A stretch of DNA of 38,327 nt from Mycobacteriaceae bacterium (GCA_019749805.1 JAIEPH010000077.1:1-38327), one strand, 5' to 3'; positions 16,831 through 26,729 are shown, counted from the first letter of the stretch. Translations and numbers: made by a program. Notes: generated from the letters alone by a model not told the origin.

Positions 16831-18098
16831 CCGAGCCGCAGTCGCGCCAGGGCATCTCGCGACGAGGATTCGTCACGGGAGCCTTGAGCGCGGGTGCGGG
16901 GGCCGCTGTCGGAGCCGCCGCCACGTATGCGCTGACCAACTCCGGACAGCAGGCCACCCCCGCGCCCGCCACCCAGAAACGATTCGTTCCGTTCGAGGGC
17001 GTTCATCAGACTGGCGTGACGGCGCTGCCTATCCCCGAGCAAGGCCTGGTGGCCTCCTTCAATGTCCAATCGGAGGACCGCGCCGGGCTGACGACGGCGC
17101 TCAAGGAGCTCACCGAAGAGATCCGCGGGCTGATGGCCGGCAAGCCGCCGGAAACGCGGGACGCGGCGTATCCGCCCGTGGACTCGGGCATCCTCGGCGA
17201 AAATCCGCCTCCCGACGACCTTTCGATCGTCGTCGGCGTCGGGGCGTCGTTGTTCGACGACCGGTTCGGCCTTGCCGACCGCAAGCCCAAAGACCTTGAA
17301 ACGATGCCGTTTCTGGCCAACGACCGACTCGACCCCAAGATCTCACATGGGGACATCTCGATCATCTTCGAGGCGGGTCACAACGACACCGTTCAGTTCG
17401 CGCTGCGGCAGGTGATGAGGCGGACGCGAAGCGACCTGGTGCTGCGATGGATGATCGACGGCTACGCCCGCGGCATCGGTGCAGGGCAGGCCTCCGAAGC
17501 GGCCACTCCTCGAAACTTATTGGGATTCAAGGACGGAACAGCCAACCTGGACGTCGACGACGCCGCGTTGATGGATCGCCACGTGTGGGTTGGTGCCGAG
17601 GACGGCGAACCAGAGTGGGCGGTCGGCGGTTCGTATCAGGCCGTCCGTATCATCCGGATGTTCGTCGAATTCTGGGACCGCACCCGTCTCATCGAGCAGG
17701 AGCAGCTCATCGGGCGGGCCAAGGTCAGCGGCGCACCACTGGGGTTGACGGGTGAGTTCACCGATCCCGATTATCCCGAAGATCCTGACGGCAAGCGGAT
17801 TCCACTCGACGCGCACATCCGGCTGGCCAATCCCCGCACCCCCGAAACGGACGAAAACCGCATCCTGCGGCGCGGATTCAACTATTCACGCGGCTTCGAC
17901 GGTGCCGGCAGACTGGACCAGGGACTGGCGTTCGTCGCCTATCAGCGGAGCCTGGAGAAGGGCTTCCTCGCGGTGCAACGCCGGCTCAATGGTGAGCCGC
18001 TGGAGGAGTACATCATGCCGGTAGGCGGTGGGTTCTTCTTCATCCTGCCGGGCGTGACGGGGCCGGACCGGTTCCTCGGCGATCTTCTGGTCGAGTGA
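16827..18098 (+). CDS. efeB: EfeB, Tat-exported DyP-type haem peroxidase
   Basis: A 423-residue dye-decolourising peroxidase of the EfeB subgroup. A twin-arginine signal (SRRGFV at 11-16 plus a hydrophobic Ala/Gly stretch) directs it outside the membrane with haem bound. GFKDG at 233-237 carries the catalytic Asp of DyPs, H330 (DAHIRLANPR) is the expected proximal haem ligand, and the distal Arg region is NRILRRGFNY. Proposed roles in the family are oxidation of Fe(II) for uptake or iron release from haem. The GTG start overlaps the efeO stop (GTGA). Its last 59 bp overlap the convergent peptidase gene. Confidence 0.92.
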   Translation: MTEPQSRQGISRRGFVTGALSAGAGAAVGAAATYALTNSGQQATPAPATQKRFVPFEGVHQTGVTALPIPEQGLVASFNVQSEDRAGLTTALKELTEEIRGLMAGKPPETRDAAYPPVDSGILGENPPPDDLSIVVGVGASLFDDRFGLADRKPKDLETMPFLANDRLDPKISHGDISIIFEAGHNDTVQFALRQVMRRTRSDLVLRWMIDGYARGIGAGQASEAATPRNLLGFKDGTANLDVDDAALMDRHVWVGAEDGEPEWAVGGSYQAVRIIRMFVEFWDRTRLIEQEQLIGRAKVSGAPLGLTGEFTDPDYPEDPDGKRIPLDAHIRLANPRTPETDENRILRRGFNYSRGFDGAGRLDQGLAFVAYQRSLEKGFLAVQRRLNGEPLEEYIMPVGGGFFFILPGVTGPDRFLGDLLVE

Positions 18099-20106
18099 GC
18101 ATCGACCACAGGTACTCGTAGATCAGCGCGGACTTGAAGGCCGTCTGCGCGTTGTCGGCCGCACCGGCGTGCCCTCCCTCGATGTTCTCGTAGTAGTCCA
18201 CCGAATGCCCCAGCTGTTCCAGCGCCGCCGCCATCTTCCTGGCGTGGCCCGGGTGCACCCGGTCGTCGCGGGTCGACGTGGTGATCAACACCGGCGGGTA
18301 GCGCCGGTCCGCCGAGATGTTCTGGTACGGCGAATATTCGGAGATGAACGCCCAATCGTCGGGGTCATCCGGATCGCCGTACTCGGCCATCCACGAGGCG
18401 CCGGCGAGCAGCAGATGGAAACGACGCATGTCCAACAGGGGCACGCTGCACACCAGCGCTCCGAACAGTTCGGGATACCGCGTCAGCATGACGCCCATCA
18501 AGAGGCCGCCGTTGCTGCCACCCTGGGCGCCCAGCTGGTCGACCGTGGTGACGCCACGGTCGACGAGGTCGGAGGCCACCGCGGCGAAGTCTTCGTACAC
18601 CAGGTGCCGGTTCTCGCGCATCGCCTGGGTGTGCCACGTCGGGCCGTACTCGCCCCCGCCGCGGATGCTCGCCAGCACATAGGTGCCGCCGCGGGCCAGC
18701 CACAGCCGGCCGAGCACCCCGGCGTAGCCCGGGGTGTTGGCGACCTCGAACCCGCCGTATCCGCTGAGCAATGTCGGTCCAGGCCCGGTCGAACCACCCC
18801 CGCCTTCTGAATTACGATGCCCGACAACGAAGTACGGAATCTTCGTGCCATCGGCCGACGCCACGAAATGCTGTGTGACTTCGATATCGGAGGCGTCGAA
18901 GAACGCCGGCGCGCTTTTGATCGTCGCCACCTCGCTACCTGCCCGTCCCCACAGCAGTTGCGACGGTGTGTCGAATCCGCTTGAGTCCAGGAACATCTCG
19001 TCACCGTGCTCGTCGATGTCCACGAGCACGGTGTTGGTGTTGGGCGGGATGCCGGGGATCTCTGAGCGCTCCCACGTGCCGGGCGTGACGAGTTCCACGT
19101 GGCTCGACACGTCGACCAGCGTGGTAAGCACCAGGTGGTCGCGCGTCCACGCGTAATTATCCAGGCTGGAATGCTCGTCGGGCTCGAAGACGACGGTCAG
19201 TTCCCTGGTACCGGAGAGGAATTCGTCGTAACGGACCGCCAGTAGTGAGCCAGGACGGTAGGTGGTGCCGTCGACCGTCCACTTGGTGCGCGGGCGGATC
19301 AGCAGCCATTCGCGGTGCACCGACATACCGGCGTCGGTGGGTATCTCGATAGGGATCAAGTCGTCGCCGCGAAGCTCGAAACGGTCGCGGTTGAAGAAAT
19401 CGAAAGACCTTGTGATGAACAGCCGCTCGAAGCCCGGCGTCGAATCGTAGCCGCCGCCGACGCTGACGTCTGAAGCCGCACCCTCGAACAGGGTCTGGGC
19501 ATTCTCGAGTGGCTCGCCGCGACGCCAGCGTTTGGCGATGCGGGGATAGCCGGACTCGGTCATCGAATCGGGGCCGAAATCGGTTCCCACCAGCACCGTG
19601 TCGTGGTCCTGCCATGCGACGCCGGACTTGGCTTCCGGCAGTTCGAACCCATCGGCAACGAATTGCCTTGTCGATATGTCGAATTCGCGCACCACGGTGG
19701 CGTCGGCGCCGCCCCTGGACAGCTCGATCAAGGCCAGACGGTGATCTGGTTCGAGGACGTCTGCGCCGGCCCAAACCCAGTTCTCGTCCTCGGCGTCGGA
19801 GAGCGCGTCGACGTCGAGGATCACGTCCCAGTCGGGGTCGGAAGTGCGGTAGCTGTCCAGCGTCGTCCGCCGCCACACCCCGCGAGGATTGGCCGCATCG
19901 CGCCAGAAGTTGTAGAGGTGGTCGCCGCGCCGCCGCACGTACGGGATCCGCGCCTCGGTGTCGAGGACCTCGAGCGCTTCGGTACGCATCTGGTCGAAGC
20001 GGGGTCCGCCGAACCTGGCGAGGGTCGGCTCGTTGTGCGCGCGCACCCAGTTCAGCGCGTCGTCGCCGGTGATGTCCTCGAGCCATAGATAGGGGTCTTG
20101 CGCCAC
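18040..20106 (-). CDS. Prolyl oligopeptidase family serine peptidase (S9A, Rv0457c-like)
   Basis: A 688-residue peptidase with an N-terminal seven-bladed beta-propeller and a C-terminal alpha/beta-hydrolase domain. The triad is visible: Ser in GGSNGG, Asp in TSTRDDRVHPGHA, His in EGGHAG. No signal peptide is present, so it should be cytosolic and cleave short peptides after proline or a related residue. GTG at 20106 is chosen because homology begins at DPYLWLED, CACAAT lies 6 nt upstream, and the extra codons back to ATG 20157 have non-coding-like third positions. It is divergent from the aldehyde dehydrogenase gene. Confidence 0.92.
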   Translation of the reverse strand: MAQDPYLWLEDITGDDALNWVRAHNEPTLARFGGPRFDQMRTEALEVLDTEARIPYVRRRGDHLYNFWRDAANPRGVWRRTTLDSYRTSDPDWDVILDVDALSDAEDENWVWAGADVLEPDHRLALIELSRGGADATVVREFDISTRQFVADGFELPEAKSGVAWQDHDTVLVGTDFGPDSMTESGYPRIAKRWRRGEPLENAQTLFEGAASDVSVGGGYDSTPGFERLFITRSFDFFNRDRFELRGDDLIPIEIPTDAGMSVHREWLLIRPRTKWTVDGTTYRPGSLLAVRYDEFLSGTRELTVVFEPDEHSSLDNYAWTRDHLVLTTLVDVSSHVELVTPGTWERSEIPGIPPNTNTVLVDIDEHGDEMFLDSSGFDTPSQLLWGRAGSEVATIKSAPAFFDASDIEVTQHFVASADGTKIPYFVVGHRNSEGGGGSTGPGPTLLSGYGGFEVANTPGYAGVLGRLWLARGGTYVLASIRGGGEYGPTWHTQAMRENRHLVYEDFAAVASDLVDRGVTTVDQLGAQGGSNGGLLMGVMLTRYPELFGALVCSVPLLDMRRFHLLLAGASWMAEYGDPDDPDDWAFISEYSPYQNISADRRYPPVLITTSTRDDRVHPGHARKMAAALEQLGHSVDYYENIEGGHAGAADNAQTAFKSALIYEYLWSMLTRPEDRRGTGPAPSRPAG

Positions 20107-20183
20107 AACACCATTGTGGCCACCCGGCGTAATGTGAGCCCCGTTACACCCATCCATCCGCGTTGTCAGAGAGGGAGTCGTCG

Positions 20184-21706
<1,523 letters not shown>

Positions 21707-21707
<1 letters not shown>

Positions 21708-22252
21708 TGAGTGAATTCGGCGCGCAAACACACCATGACGGGGTGTCAGCGCGCCGAAATCGCAACGACGCCCCGCCGCGTGCGTTGATCACCAAGGCGG
21801 CCGCGGATCTGTTGCGTCGGCTGCAGGACCGACACGGCGCGCTGATGTTCCACCAGTCGGGCGGATGCTGCGACGGGTCGTCGCCCATGTGTTACCCCGA
21901 AGGTGAGTTCCTCGTCGGGGACCGCGACGTGCTGCTGGCTGTGTTCGACGTCGGCGAAGGAGTTCCGGTGTGGATCTCTGGGCCGCAGTTCGAGGCGTGG
22001 AAACATACGCAGTTGGTCATCGACGTCGTCCCCGGCAGGGGAGGGGGCTTCAGCGTCGAAGCGCCCGAAGGCATGCGGTTCCTTTCCCGCGGGCGCACGT
22101 TCACCAGCGACGAGAACGACCTGCTGAACGCCGCGCAGCTGGTGACCGGTGCGGACTTCGCACTGGGCAAAAGGCCACCGCGGGCCGGTACGCACATCGT
22201 CGCGGAAGCCGTCGACGCGTGCTCGATTCCTGGGCGTGCCTCAAACGTCTAG
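21707..22252 (+). CDS. DUF779 protein (Rv0459-like), partner of the aldehyde dehydrogenase
   Basis: A 181-residue small cytosolic protein of the DUF779 family. The core has a Cys-rich segment GGCCDGSSPMCYPEGEF that looks like a metal or redox site, followed by DVLLAVFDVGEGVPVWISGPQFEAWKHTQLVIDVVPGRGGGFSVEAPEGMRF. DUF779 genes are typically found directly after aldehyde dehydrogenases, but no biochemical role is established to my knowledge. ATG overlaps the dehydrogenase stop by 1 bp (TGATG), so the two proteins are likely made in coupled amounts. Confidence 0.88.
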
Positions 22253-22266
22253 CGTTTTCTCGGCGT

Positions 22267-22272
22267 TAACCT
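22267..22272 (+). promoter_or_regulatory. -10 element, leaderless small membrane protein gene
   Basis: TAACCT, then 6 nt, then GTG at 22279. Confidence 0.5.
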
Positions 22273-22278
22273 CAAAGG

Positions 22279-22557
22279 GTGATACCGCTGCCGCGCCCGC
22301 GGTTGCTGACCAGCGCTCTGCTGATCGGCACGGCGTTCGGGCTGCTCCTGGGTATCGGCGCAAGCCTGGTGGTGACCGCCAAAATCCGGCCCGACGTGGT
22401 GATCGCCCTCGTCGTCGGCGTGCCCGGCGTGATCGGCATGTTGACGATTTTGTTGTCGCGCCGACGCTGGCTGACAGCGGTCGGCGCCTTCGTCATCGCC
22501 ATCTCCCCGGGGTGGTTCGGCGCGCTGGTGGCAATACAGACTGTGAACGGTGCTTGA
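22279..22557 (+). CDS. Small membrane protein (Rv0460-like)
   Basis: A 92-residue protein with three hydrophobic segments (about 10-33, 40-60, 65-86) separated by short basic loops (SRRRW). No functional motif is recognised. It keeps its place before lpdC as in M. tuberculosis. GTG at 22279 follows TAACCT by 6 nt, a leaderless arrangement. It overlaps the next gene by 8 bp. Confidence 0.75.
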   Translation: MIPLPRPRLLTSALLIGTAFGLLLGIGASLVVTAKIRPDVVIALVVGVPGVIGMLTILLSRRRWLTAVGAFVIAISPGWFGALVAIQTVNGA

Positions 22558-23029
22558 CGTGGACCGCGACCTGCTGATGGAAGACACCCAAGAGTTCACG
22601 CCGTCGTGGGATACCGGCGAATTCGACGCGCAACCCGACCCCGCCGACGCAGCGCCGTCGGAGCCCCAGCCCGTACCGGCCCCTCCGGTGGTGGTGCCGG
22701 GCAACTACCAGTACCTCAAGCGCTGGCACTTCGTGCTGGTCGTGGCATGCGTATGGGCGGTCGCGGCCGCCGCGGGTTGGGGACTCTATTACTGGTGGTA
22801 CCACTCGATCGACAAGACGGCGTCGGAGTTCGTGGTGCTGGTGTTCCTGATTCTGTGCACCGTGGTCGGCCTGCTCGTCGCGATGGTGCCCAACAGGCCG
22901 ATCGCGTCCGCTGTGGCCATCGCATTCACGTCGGCGCCGCTGGCGGCGACGGCCGGCGCCGCCGTGCTGCACGGTCTCTACTTCTGCGAATGGGCCACTC
23001 GCTGTTTCGTGGGGCTGATCCCTTACTAG
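22550..23029 (+). CDS. Membrane protein with Pro/Asp-rich N-terminus (Rv0461-like)
   Basis: A 159-residue protein. Residues 1-55 are acidic and Pro-rich and probably cytoplasmic. Three hydrophobic segments follow (about 60-82, 91-113, 118-140), and the end CEWATRCFVGLIPY carries two cysteines. The function is unknown. Start GTG 22550 overlaps the preceding stop by 8 bp; ATG 22577 is an alternative, without a better ribosome site. It ends 10 bp before lpdC. The conserved neighbourhood suggests a link to lpdC or to its small partner proteins, but nothing in the sequence proves it. Confidence 0.75.
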   Translation: MLDVDRDLLMEDTQEFTPSWDTGEFDAQPDPADAAPSEPQPVPAPPVVVPGNYQYLKRWHFVLVVACVWAVAAAAGWGLYYWWYHSIDKTASEFVVLVFLILCTVVGLLVAMVPNRPIASAVAIAFTSAPLAATAGAAVLHGLYFCEWATRCFVGLIPY

Positions 23030-23032
23030 AGT
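23027..23032 (+). promoter_or_regulatory. -10 element of lpdC
   Basis: TAGAGT overlaps the stop codon of the preceding gene and ends 7 nt before GTG 23040. There is no Shine-Dalgarno, so lpdC may start on a leaderless mRNA. Confidence 0.5.
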
Positions 23033-23039
23033 TGAGCGT

Positions 23040-24434
23040 GTGACCCACTATGACGTCGTCGTTCTCGGAGCCGGCCCTGGCGGATACGTCGCTGCCATTC
23101 GCGCCGCCCAACTCGGACTGAACACCGCAGTCGTCGAACCCAAGTATTGGGGCGGGGTGTGCCTCAACGTGGGATGCATCCCATCCAAGTCGCTACTGCG
23201 CAACGCGGAGCTTTCCCACATCATCACCAAGGAGGCCAAGCTCTTCGGCATCAATGGCGAAGCCACCATGGACTACGGCGTCGCGTTCGACCGCAGCCGC
23301 AAGGTCGCCGACGGCCGTGTCGCCGGCGTGCACTTCCTGATGAAGAAGAACAAGATCACCGAGATCAACGGCTACGGGAAGTTCTCCGACGCCAACACAC
23401 TCGAGGTCGCCCTCAACGACGGCGGCACCGAGAAGGTCACCTTCGACAACTGCATCATCGCGACCGGCAGCAGCACCCGATTGGTGCCCGGCACGTCGCT
23501 GTCGGAGAACGTCGTCACCTACGAAAAGTTGATCATGACGCGCGAGTTGCCGTCCTCGGTCGTCATCGCCGGCGCCGGGGCGATCGGCATGGAATTCGGC
23601 TACGTGCTCAACAACTTCGGCGTCGACGTGACCATCGTCGAGTTCTTGCCGCGGGCGCTGCCGAACGAGGACGCCGAGGTGTCCAAGGAGATCGAGAAGC
23701 AGTTCAAGAAGCTGGGTGTCAAGATCCGCACCGGGACCAAGGTCGAGGCCATCTCAGATGATGGATCGGTGGTCACCGTCACCGTCAGCAAGGACGGTGA
23801 GTCCGAGGAGATCAAAGCCGATAAGGTGTTGCAGGCCATCGGATTTGCGCCCAACATCGAGGGCTACGGACTGGACGTCACCGGCGTGGAGGTCACCGAC
23901 CGCAAGGCCATCGGGATCGACGACTACATGCGCACCAACGTGCCGCACATCTACGCCATCGGCGATGTCACCGGGAAACTGCAGCTGGCCCACGTCGCCG
24001 AGGCGATGGGCGTGGTTGCGGCCGAAACCATCGCAGGCGCGGAGACTTTGGCGCTCGGTGACTACCGGATGATGCCGCGTGCCACGTTCTGCCAGCCGCA
24101 GGTCGCCAGCTTCGGACTCACCGAGGAGCAGGCCCGCGACGAGGGTTACGACGTCAAGGTTGCCAAGTTCCCGCTCACCGCGAACGCGAAGGCGCACGGT
24201 CTGGGTGATCCGAGTGGGTTCGTGAAGTTGATCGCCGACGCAAAGTACGGCGAGTTGCTCGGCGGTCACTTGATCGGGCATGACGTCTCAGAACTGCTGC
24301 CGGAGCTGACGCTGGCGCAGAAGTGGGATCTGACGGTCAACGAGCTGGCCCGCAACGTGCATACCCACCCGACGCTGTCGGAAGCTCTGCAGGAATGCTT
24401 CCACGGCTTGGCCGGCCACATGATCAACTTTTGA
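23040..24434 (+). CDS. lpdC: Dihydrolipoyl dehydrogenase (E3)
   Basis: A 464-residue FAD enzyme that reoxidises lipoyl groups of 2-oxoacid dehydrogenase complexes with NAD. In M. tuberculosis the orthologue (Rv0462) also serves the peroxynitrite reductase system. FAD-binding GAGPGG is at 10-15, redox disulphide C41-C46 in GGVCLNVGCIPSK, and a second NAD Rossmann fold near GAGAIGMEFG. The interface dyad H443/E448 is in THPTLSE. Length and residue numbering match the M. tuberculosis enzyme. The genes for E1/E2 components are not nearby, as in M. tuberculosis. Its stop overlaps a small TTG-started gene. Confidence 0.98.
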   Translation: MTHYDVVVLGAGPGGYVAAIRAAQLGLNTAVVEPKYWGGVCLNVGCIPSKSLLRNAELSHIITKEAKLFGINGEATMDYGVAFDRSRKVADGRVAGVHFLMKKNKITEINGYGKFSDANTLEVALNDGGTEKVTFDNCIIATGSSTRLVPGTSLSENVVTYEKLIMTRELPSSVVIAGAGAIGMEFGYVLNNFGVDVTIVEFLPRALPNEDAEVSKEIEKQFKKLGVKIRTGTKVEAISDDGSVVTVTVSKDGESEEIKADKVLQAIGFAPNIEGYGLDVTGVEVTDRKAIGIDDYMRTNVPHIYAIGDVTGKLQLAHVAEAMGVVAAETIAGAETLALGDYRMMPRATFCQPQVASFGLTEEQARDEGYDVKVAKFPLTANAKAHGLGDPSGFVKLIADAKYGELLGGHLIGHDVSELLPELTLAQKWDLTVNELARNVHTHPTLSEALQECFHGLAGHMINF

Positions 24435-24703
24435 CGGCGACGATCTGGGTCGCCGGGATCGGCGGGTTGGTGGTCGGTCACGTCCTGTGGCTGGCCGGGA
24501 TCACGGCTGCGACGTCCACCGCGACCGTCAGCTCGTGGGTGCTGTTGGTAGCGGCCGTTTCGTTCGTGGTCGGCGGCATCGTCGGTGCGCTCGGGTGGCG
24601 CGCATACCGGCGGAAGTCGGACGTGTGGGCGGCGTTCCTCTGGGGATTGCCGATCGCACCGGTACTGCTCTCGCTGGTGGTTCTCGGCGTGACGTACCTG
24701 TAG
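24431..24703 (+). CDS. Small membrane protein (Rv0463-like), TTG start
   Basis: A 90-residue protein with three hydrophobic segments (about 3-22, 26-46, 66-88) and a basic loop RAYRRKSD. The frame has no ATG or GTG near the junction; TTG at 24431 overlaps the lpdC stop as TTGA. This places the first residues exactly at the hydrophobic N-terminus, so translation is probably coupled to lpdC. It has a place and size like Rv0463. The function is unknown; co-translation suggests it works with or near Lpd. Confidence 0.75.
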   Translation: MTATIWVAGIGGLVVGHVLWLAGITAATSTATVSSWVLLVAAVSFVVGGIVGALGWRAYRRKSDVWAAFLWGLPIAPVLLSLVVLGVTYL

Positions 24704-24730
24704 TTCCGCGTACCGGGTGACCCACGACCG

Positions 24731-25057
24731 TCAGCGCAGAGCCTCGATGAGGTCGGCAACCGTGTGGTGTGCTTCAAGCGGATGACGAAGGCGGCCATGG
24801 GCATTCACCGCATAGATGTTGCGGCGCCCGTCTTTGGACTTGACCAGGTACCCGTCCTCGGTGAGATCAGTGAGGATCGTCTGCACGGCGCGCTCGGTGA
24901 TGCCGATACGCGCGGCGAGTTCGCGTGCGGTAAGGGGTTCTTCGCGCGCCAAGCAAAGTAGAACGTGTCCATGGTTGGTCAGAAATGTCCAGCCGCGGTG
25001 AGCAGCGGGCGCTGCTTTCGAGGGCATCGACCGTTGATCACGAGACTTCACGGCCAT
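24731..25057 (-). CDS. Winged helix-turn-helix regulator (MarR/ArsR-like)
   Basis: A 108-residue DNA-binding protein. The recognition part is LTARELAARIGITERAVQTILTDLTEDGYLVKSKDGRRNIYAVN (about residues 42-85), a winged helix with the wing at KDGRRN. No metal-binding cysteines of ArsR sensors and no separate effector domain are seen. ATG at 25057 has TAACAT 6 nt upstream and no Shine-Dalgarno, so it is leaderless. It follows terC on the same strand with a 29-bp gap. It is a candidate binder of the AT-rich palindrome at the terC promoter. Confidence 0.85.
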   Translation of the reverse strand: MAVKSRDQRSMPSKAAPAAHRGWTFLTNHGHVLLCLAREEPLTARELAARIGITERAVQTILTDLTEDGYLVKSKDGRRNIYAVNAHGRLRHPLEAHHTVADLIEALR

Positions 25058-25063
25058 GCCGGA

Positions 25064-25069
25064 ATGTTA
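25064..25069 (-). promoter_or_regulatory. -10 element, leaderless winged-helix regulator gene
   Basis: TAACAT on the minus strand, then 6 nt, then ATG at 25057. Confidence 0.6.
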
Positions 25070-25086
25070 ACGCTTGGCTCGGCGGA

Positions 25087-26055
25087 TCAGGCCTTGACGT
25101 CCCGCTCCGCTTCGCGGCTTCGGCTGGCATGCAAACTCCAGAGGATCGAACCGGTGAGGGTGATGACGATGACGCCCAACGTCAGTGGGATTGGCAGTTT
25201 GCCCACAGGCGTCTCGGAGAGGATCAGCTTGATTCCGGCGAAAGCGAGCAGTAGTGCCAGGCCGTAGTGCAGCTTGGTGAATCGTCGGAGCAGTCCGGCC
25301 AGGCAGAAGTAGAGCGAGCGCAGACCGAGAACTGCGAACGCGTTGGCAGTCCACACCAGGAAGGTGCTGGTGGTGATGGCCAGCACCGCAGCCACGGAGT
25401 CGATGGCGAAGATCAGGTCTGTTGCCTCGACTGCGATCAACACGACGAACAGCAGCGTGGCCACTCGTCTGCCCTGGATTCGGGTGAACAACCTTGCCCC
25501 GTGGTAGCGAGAGTCGATGGGCACGATTCGGCGAACCAATCGAACCAGCAGGTTGCGTTCCGGGTCCATTTCCTGGTTGTTGTGAAGTGCCATCTTGTAT
25601 GCGGTGTAGACCAGGAACGCGCCGAACACGTAGGCCGTCCAGAAGAAGGTGTTGAGCAACTCCACGCCGACGAAGATGAAGACCAGCCGAAAGATCAGCG
25701 CGCCGATGACGCCCCAGAACAAGATCTTGTGTTGGTAGCGGTCTGGGACGGCGAAGTACGCGAAGATCATGGCGAACACGAATACGTTGTCGACCGAGAG
25801 CGCCTTTTCGATGAGATATCCGGCGTAGTAGGCGCCGGCGGCGTCGCCGCCGTAGGCCCACCAGACGACCGCGCCGAAGCCGAGCCCGGCCGCGATCCAC
25901 ACCGACGACCAGATCGCGGCTTCACGGAAACCGACGATGTGGTGATCGCGGTGCAGGAACAGGTCGATTGCGAGCATGGTCAGGATGACGGCGCTCAAGG
26001 CGACCCAAGCCCACACCGGCACGTCCACAGACAGCTGGTTCACAGCGTTGATCAC
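25087..26055 (-). CDS. TerC-family integral membrane protein
   Basis: A 322-residue TerC/Alx-type protein with about eight or nine transmembrane segments. The paired acidic motifs inside membrane helices are present: KALSVDNVFVF in the first half and ATDLIFAIDSVAAVL in the second. Members export Mn(II) (Alx, MeeF/MeeY) or are linked to tellurite resistance and metalation of secreted enzymes. The C-terminus (SRSREAERDVKA) is cytoplasmic and charged. GTG at 26055 starts MINAVNQ; GTG 26043 is an alternative with a better-placed AGGTGA. A strong sigma-A-type promoter with a palindrome lies upstream. Confidence 0.92.
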   Translation of the reverse strand: MINAVNQLSVDVPVWAWVALSAVILTMLAIDLFLHRDHHIVGFREAAIWSSVWIAAGLGFGAVVWWAYGGDAAGAYYAGYLIEKALSVDNVFVFAMIFAYFAVPDRYQHKILFWGVIGALIFRLVFIFVGVELLNTFFWTAYVFGAFLVYTAYKMALHNNQEMDPERNLLVRLVRRIVPIDSRYHGARLFTRIQGRRVATLLFVVLIAVEATDLIFAIDSVAAVLAITTSTFLVWTANAFAVLGLRSLYFCLAGLLRRFTKLHYGLALLLAFAGIKLILSETPVGKLPIPLTLGVIVITLTGSILWSLHASRSREAERDVKA

Positions 26056-26097
26056 CTACCCTCGGCTCGCGCGTGGTCTTCGTGCCATTTTCAACGA

Positions 26098-26126
26098 AAC
26101 ATATATTACGAATTATAATTCGTCAA
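26098..26126 (-). promoter_or_regulatory. Promoter of terC
   Basis: On the minus strand TTGACG (26121-26126), a 17-bp spacer and TATGTT (26098-26103) form a near-consensus housekeeping promoter. The start would lie about 36-48 nt before the start codon. Confidence 0.7.
26108..26123. promoter_or_regulatory. AT-rich palindromic operator at terC
   Basis: ACGAATTATAATTCGT is a perfect 16-bp palindrome overlapping the -35 and spacer of the terC promoter. Its A+T content stands out in this high-GC region. Confidence 0.7.
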
Positions 26127-26166
26127 TTGTAGGCGCGATGTGGCGCGGAGGGCCGTCCGAGTCGGC

Positions 26167-26715
26167 TCAGTCGGGAAAGTCCAGCGGCACGTTCAACGTG
26201 GTGATGGTCGCGGCCAGCCCGTCGTACTGGGCGGCCAGCATGCAGAACTCGATGAGCTGTGGCTTGGTGAGGTGCCGGGCCAGTACCGCCCATGTCTCCG
26301 GTGACACGCCACGGGTGACGACGAACTCGTCGGTGGCGGTGATGAGCGCGCGCTGTCTTTCGGTCAAGCCGTCCGCGTCGGGACCTTCGAAGATTTTGGC
26401 CTGGATCTCGGGACCGATGCCGCGGCTGCGGGCCAGCCGGCGATGCTGCTGCAGTTCGTACTCGCAATTGCGGAGGTGACCGACTCGAAGGATGACGGTC
26501 TCGGCGTCGCGCCTCGACAGCTTGCCTGCATAGAGCAGGTAGAGGGACAGCGGCAACCAGATCGGGAACAGCACTCGGTGCTGACCGATGACGTTCGTCA
26601 GGCTGAACCGTGGCCGGCGAATGCCGTAGGCGCCGATCTTGGCGGCCACCCAGCCGAACGGTCCGAGTTCCTTGAATCCGCCCGGCGCAATGCGTGCGGG
26701 CTCGATTTCGCTCAC
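26167..26715 (-). CDS. Carboxymuconolactone decarboxylase-family protein (Rv0464c-like)
   Basis: A 182-residue helical protein of the CMD/AhpD-like superfamily. The core motif is GHLRNCEYELQQHRRLAR: one Cys and the EYE-x3-H pattern, without the CxxC redox pair of AhpD. This points to the non-redox branch; the reaction is unknown. GTG at 26715 is chosen because TAGACT lies 7 nt upstream and homologues start near SEIEPARI; the open frame back to 26931 is antisense-like sequence inside ramB. It starts 15 bp after the ramB stop, with its own leaderless promoter signal. Confidence 0.85.
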   Translation of the reverse strand: MSEIEPARIAPGGFKELGPFGWVAAKIGAYGIRRPRFSLTNVIGQHRVLFPIWLPLSLYLLYAGKLSRRDAETVILRVGHLRNCEYELQQHRRLARSRGIGPEIQAKIFEGPDADGLTERQRALITATDEFVVTRGVSPETWAVLARHLTKPQLIEFCMLAAQYDGLAATITTLNVPLDFPD

Positions 26716-26722
26716 CGTAGCG

Positions 26723-26728
26723 AGTCTA
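26723..26728 (-). promoter_or_regulatory. -10 element, leaderless CMD-family gene
   Basis: TAGACT on the minus strand, then 7 nt, then GTG 26715. It sits just after the ramB stop codon. Confidence 0.5.
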
Positions 26729-26729
26729 A

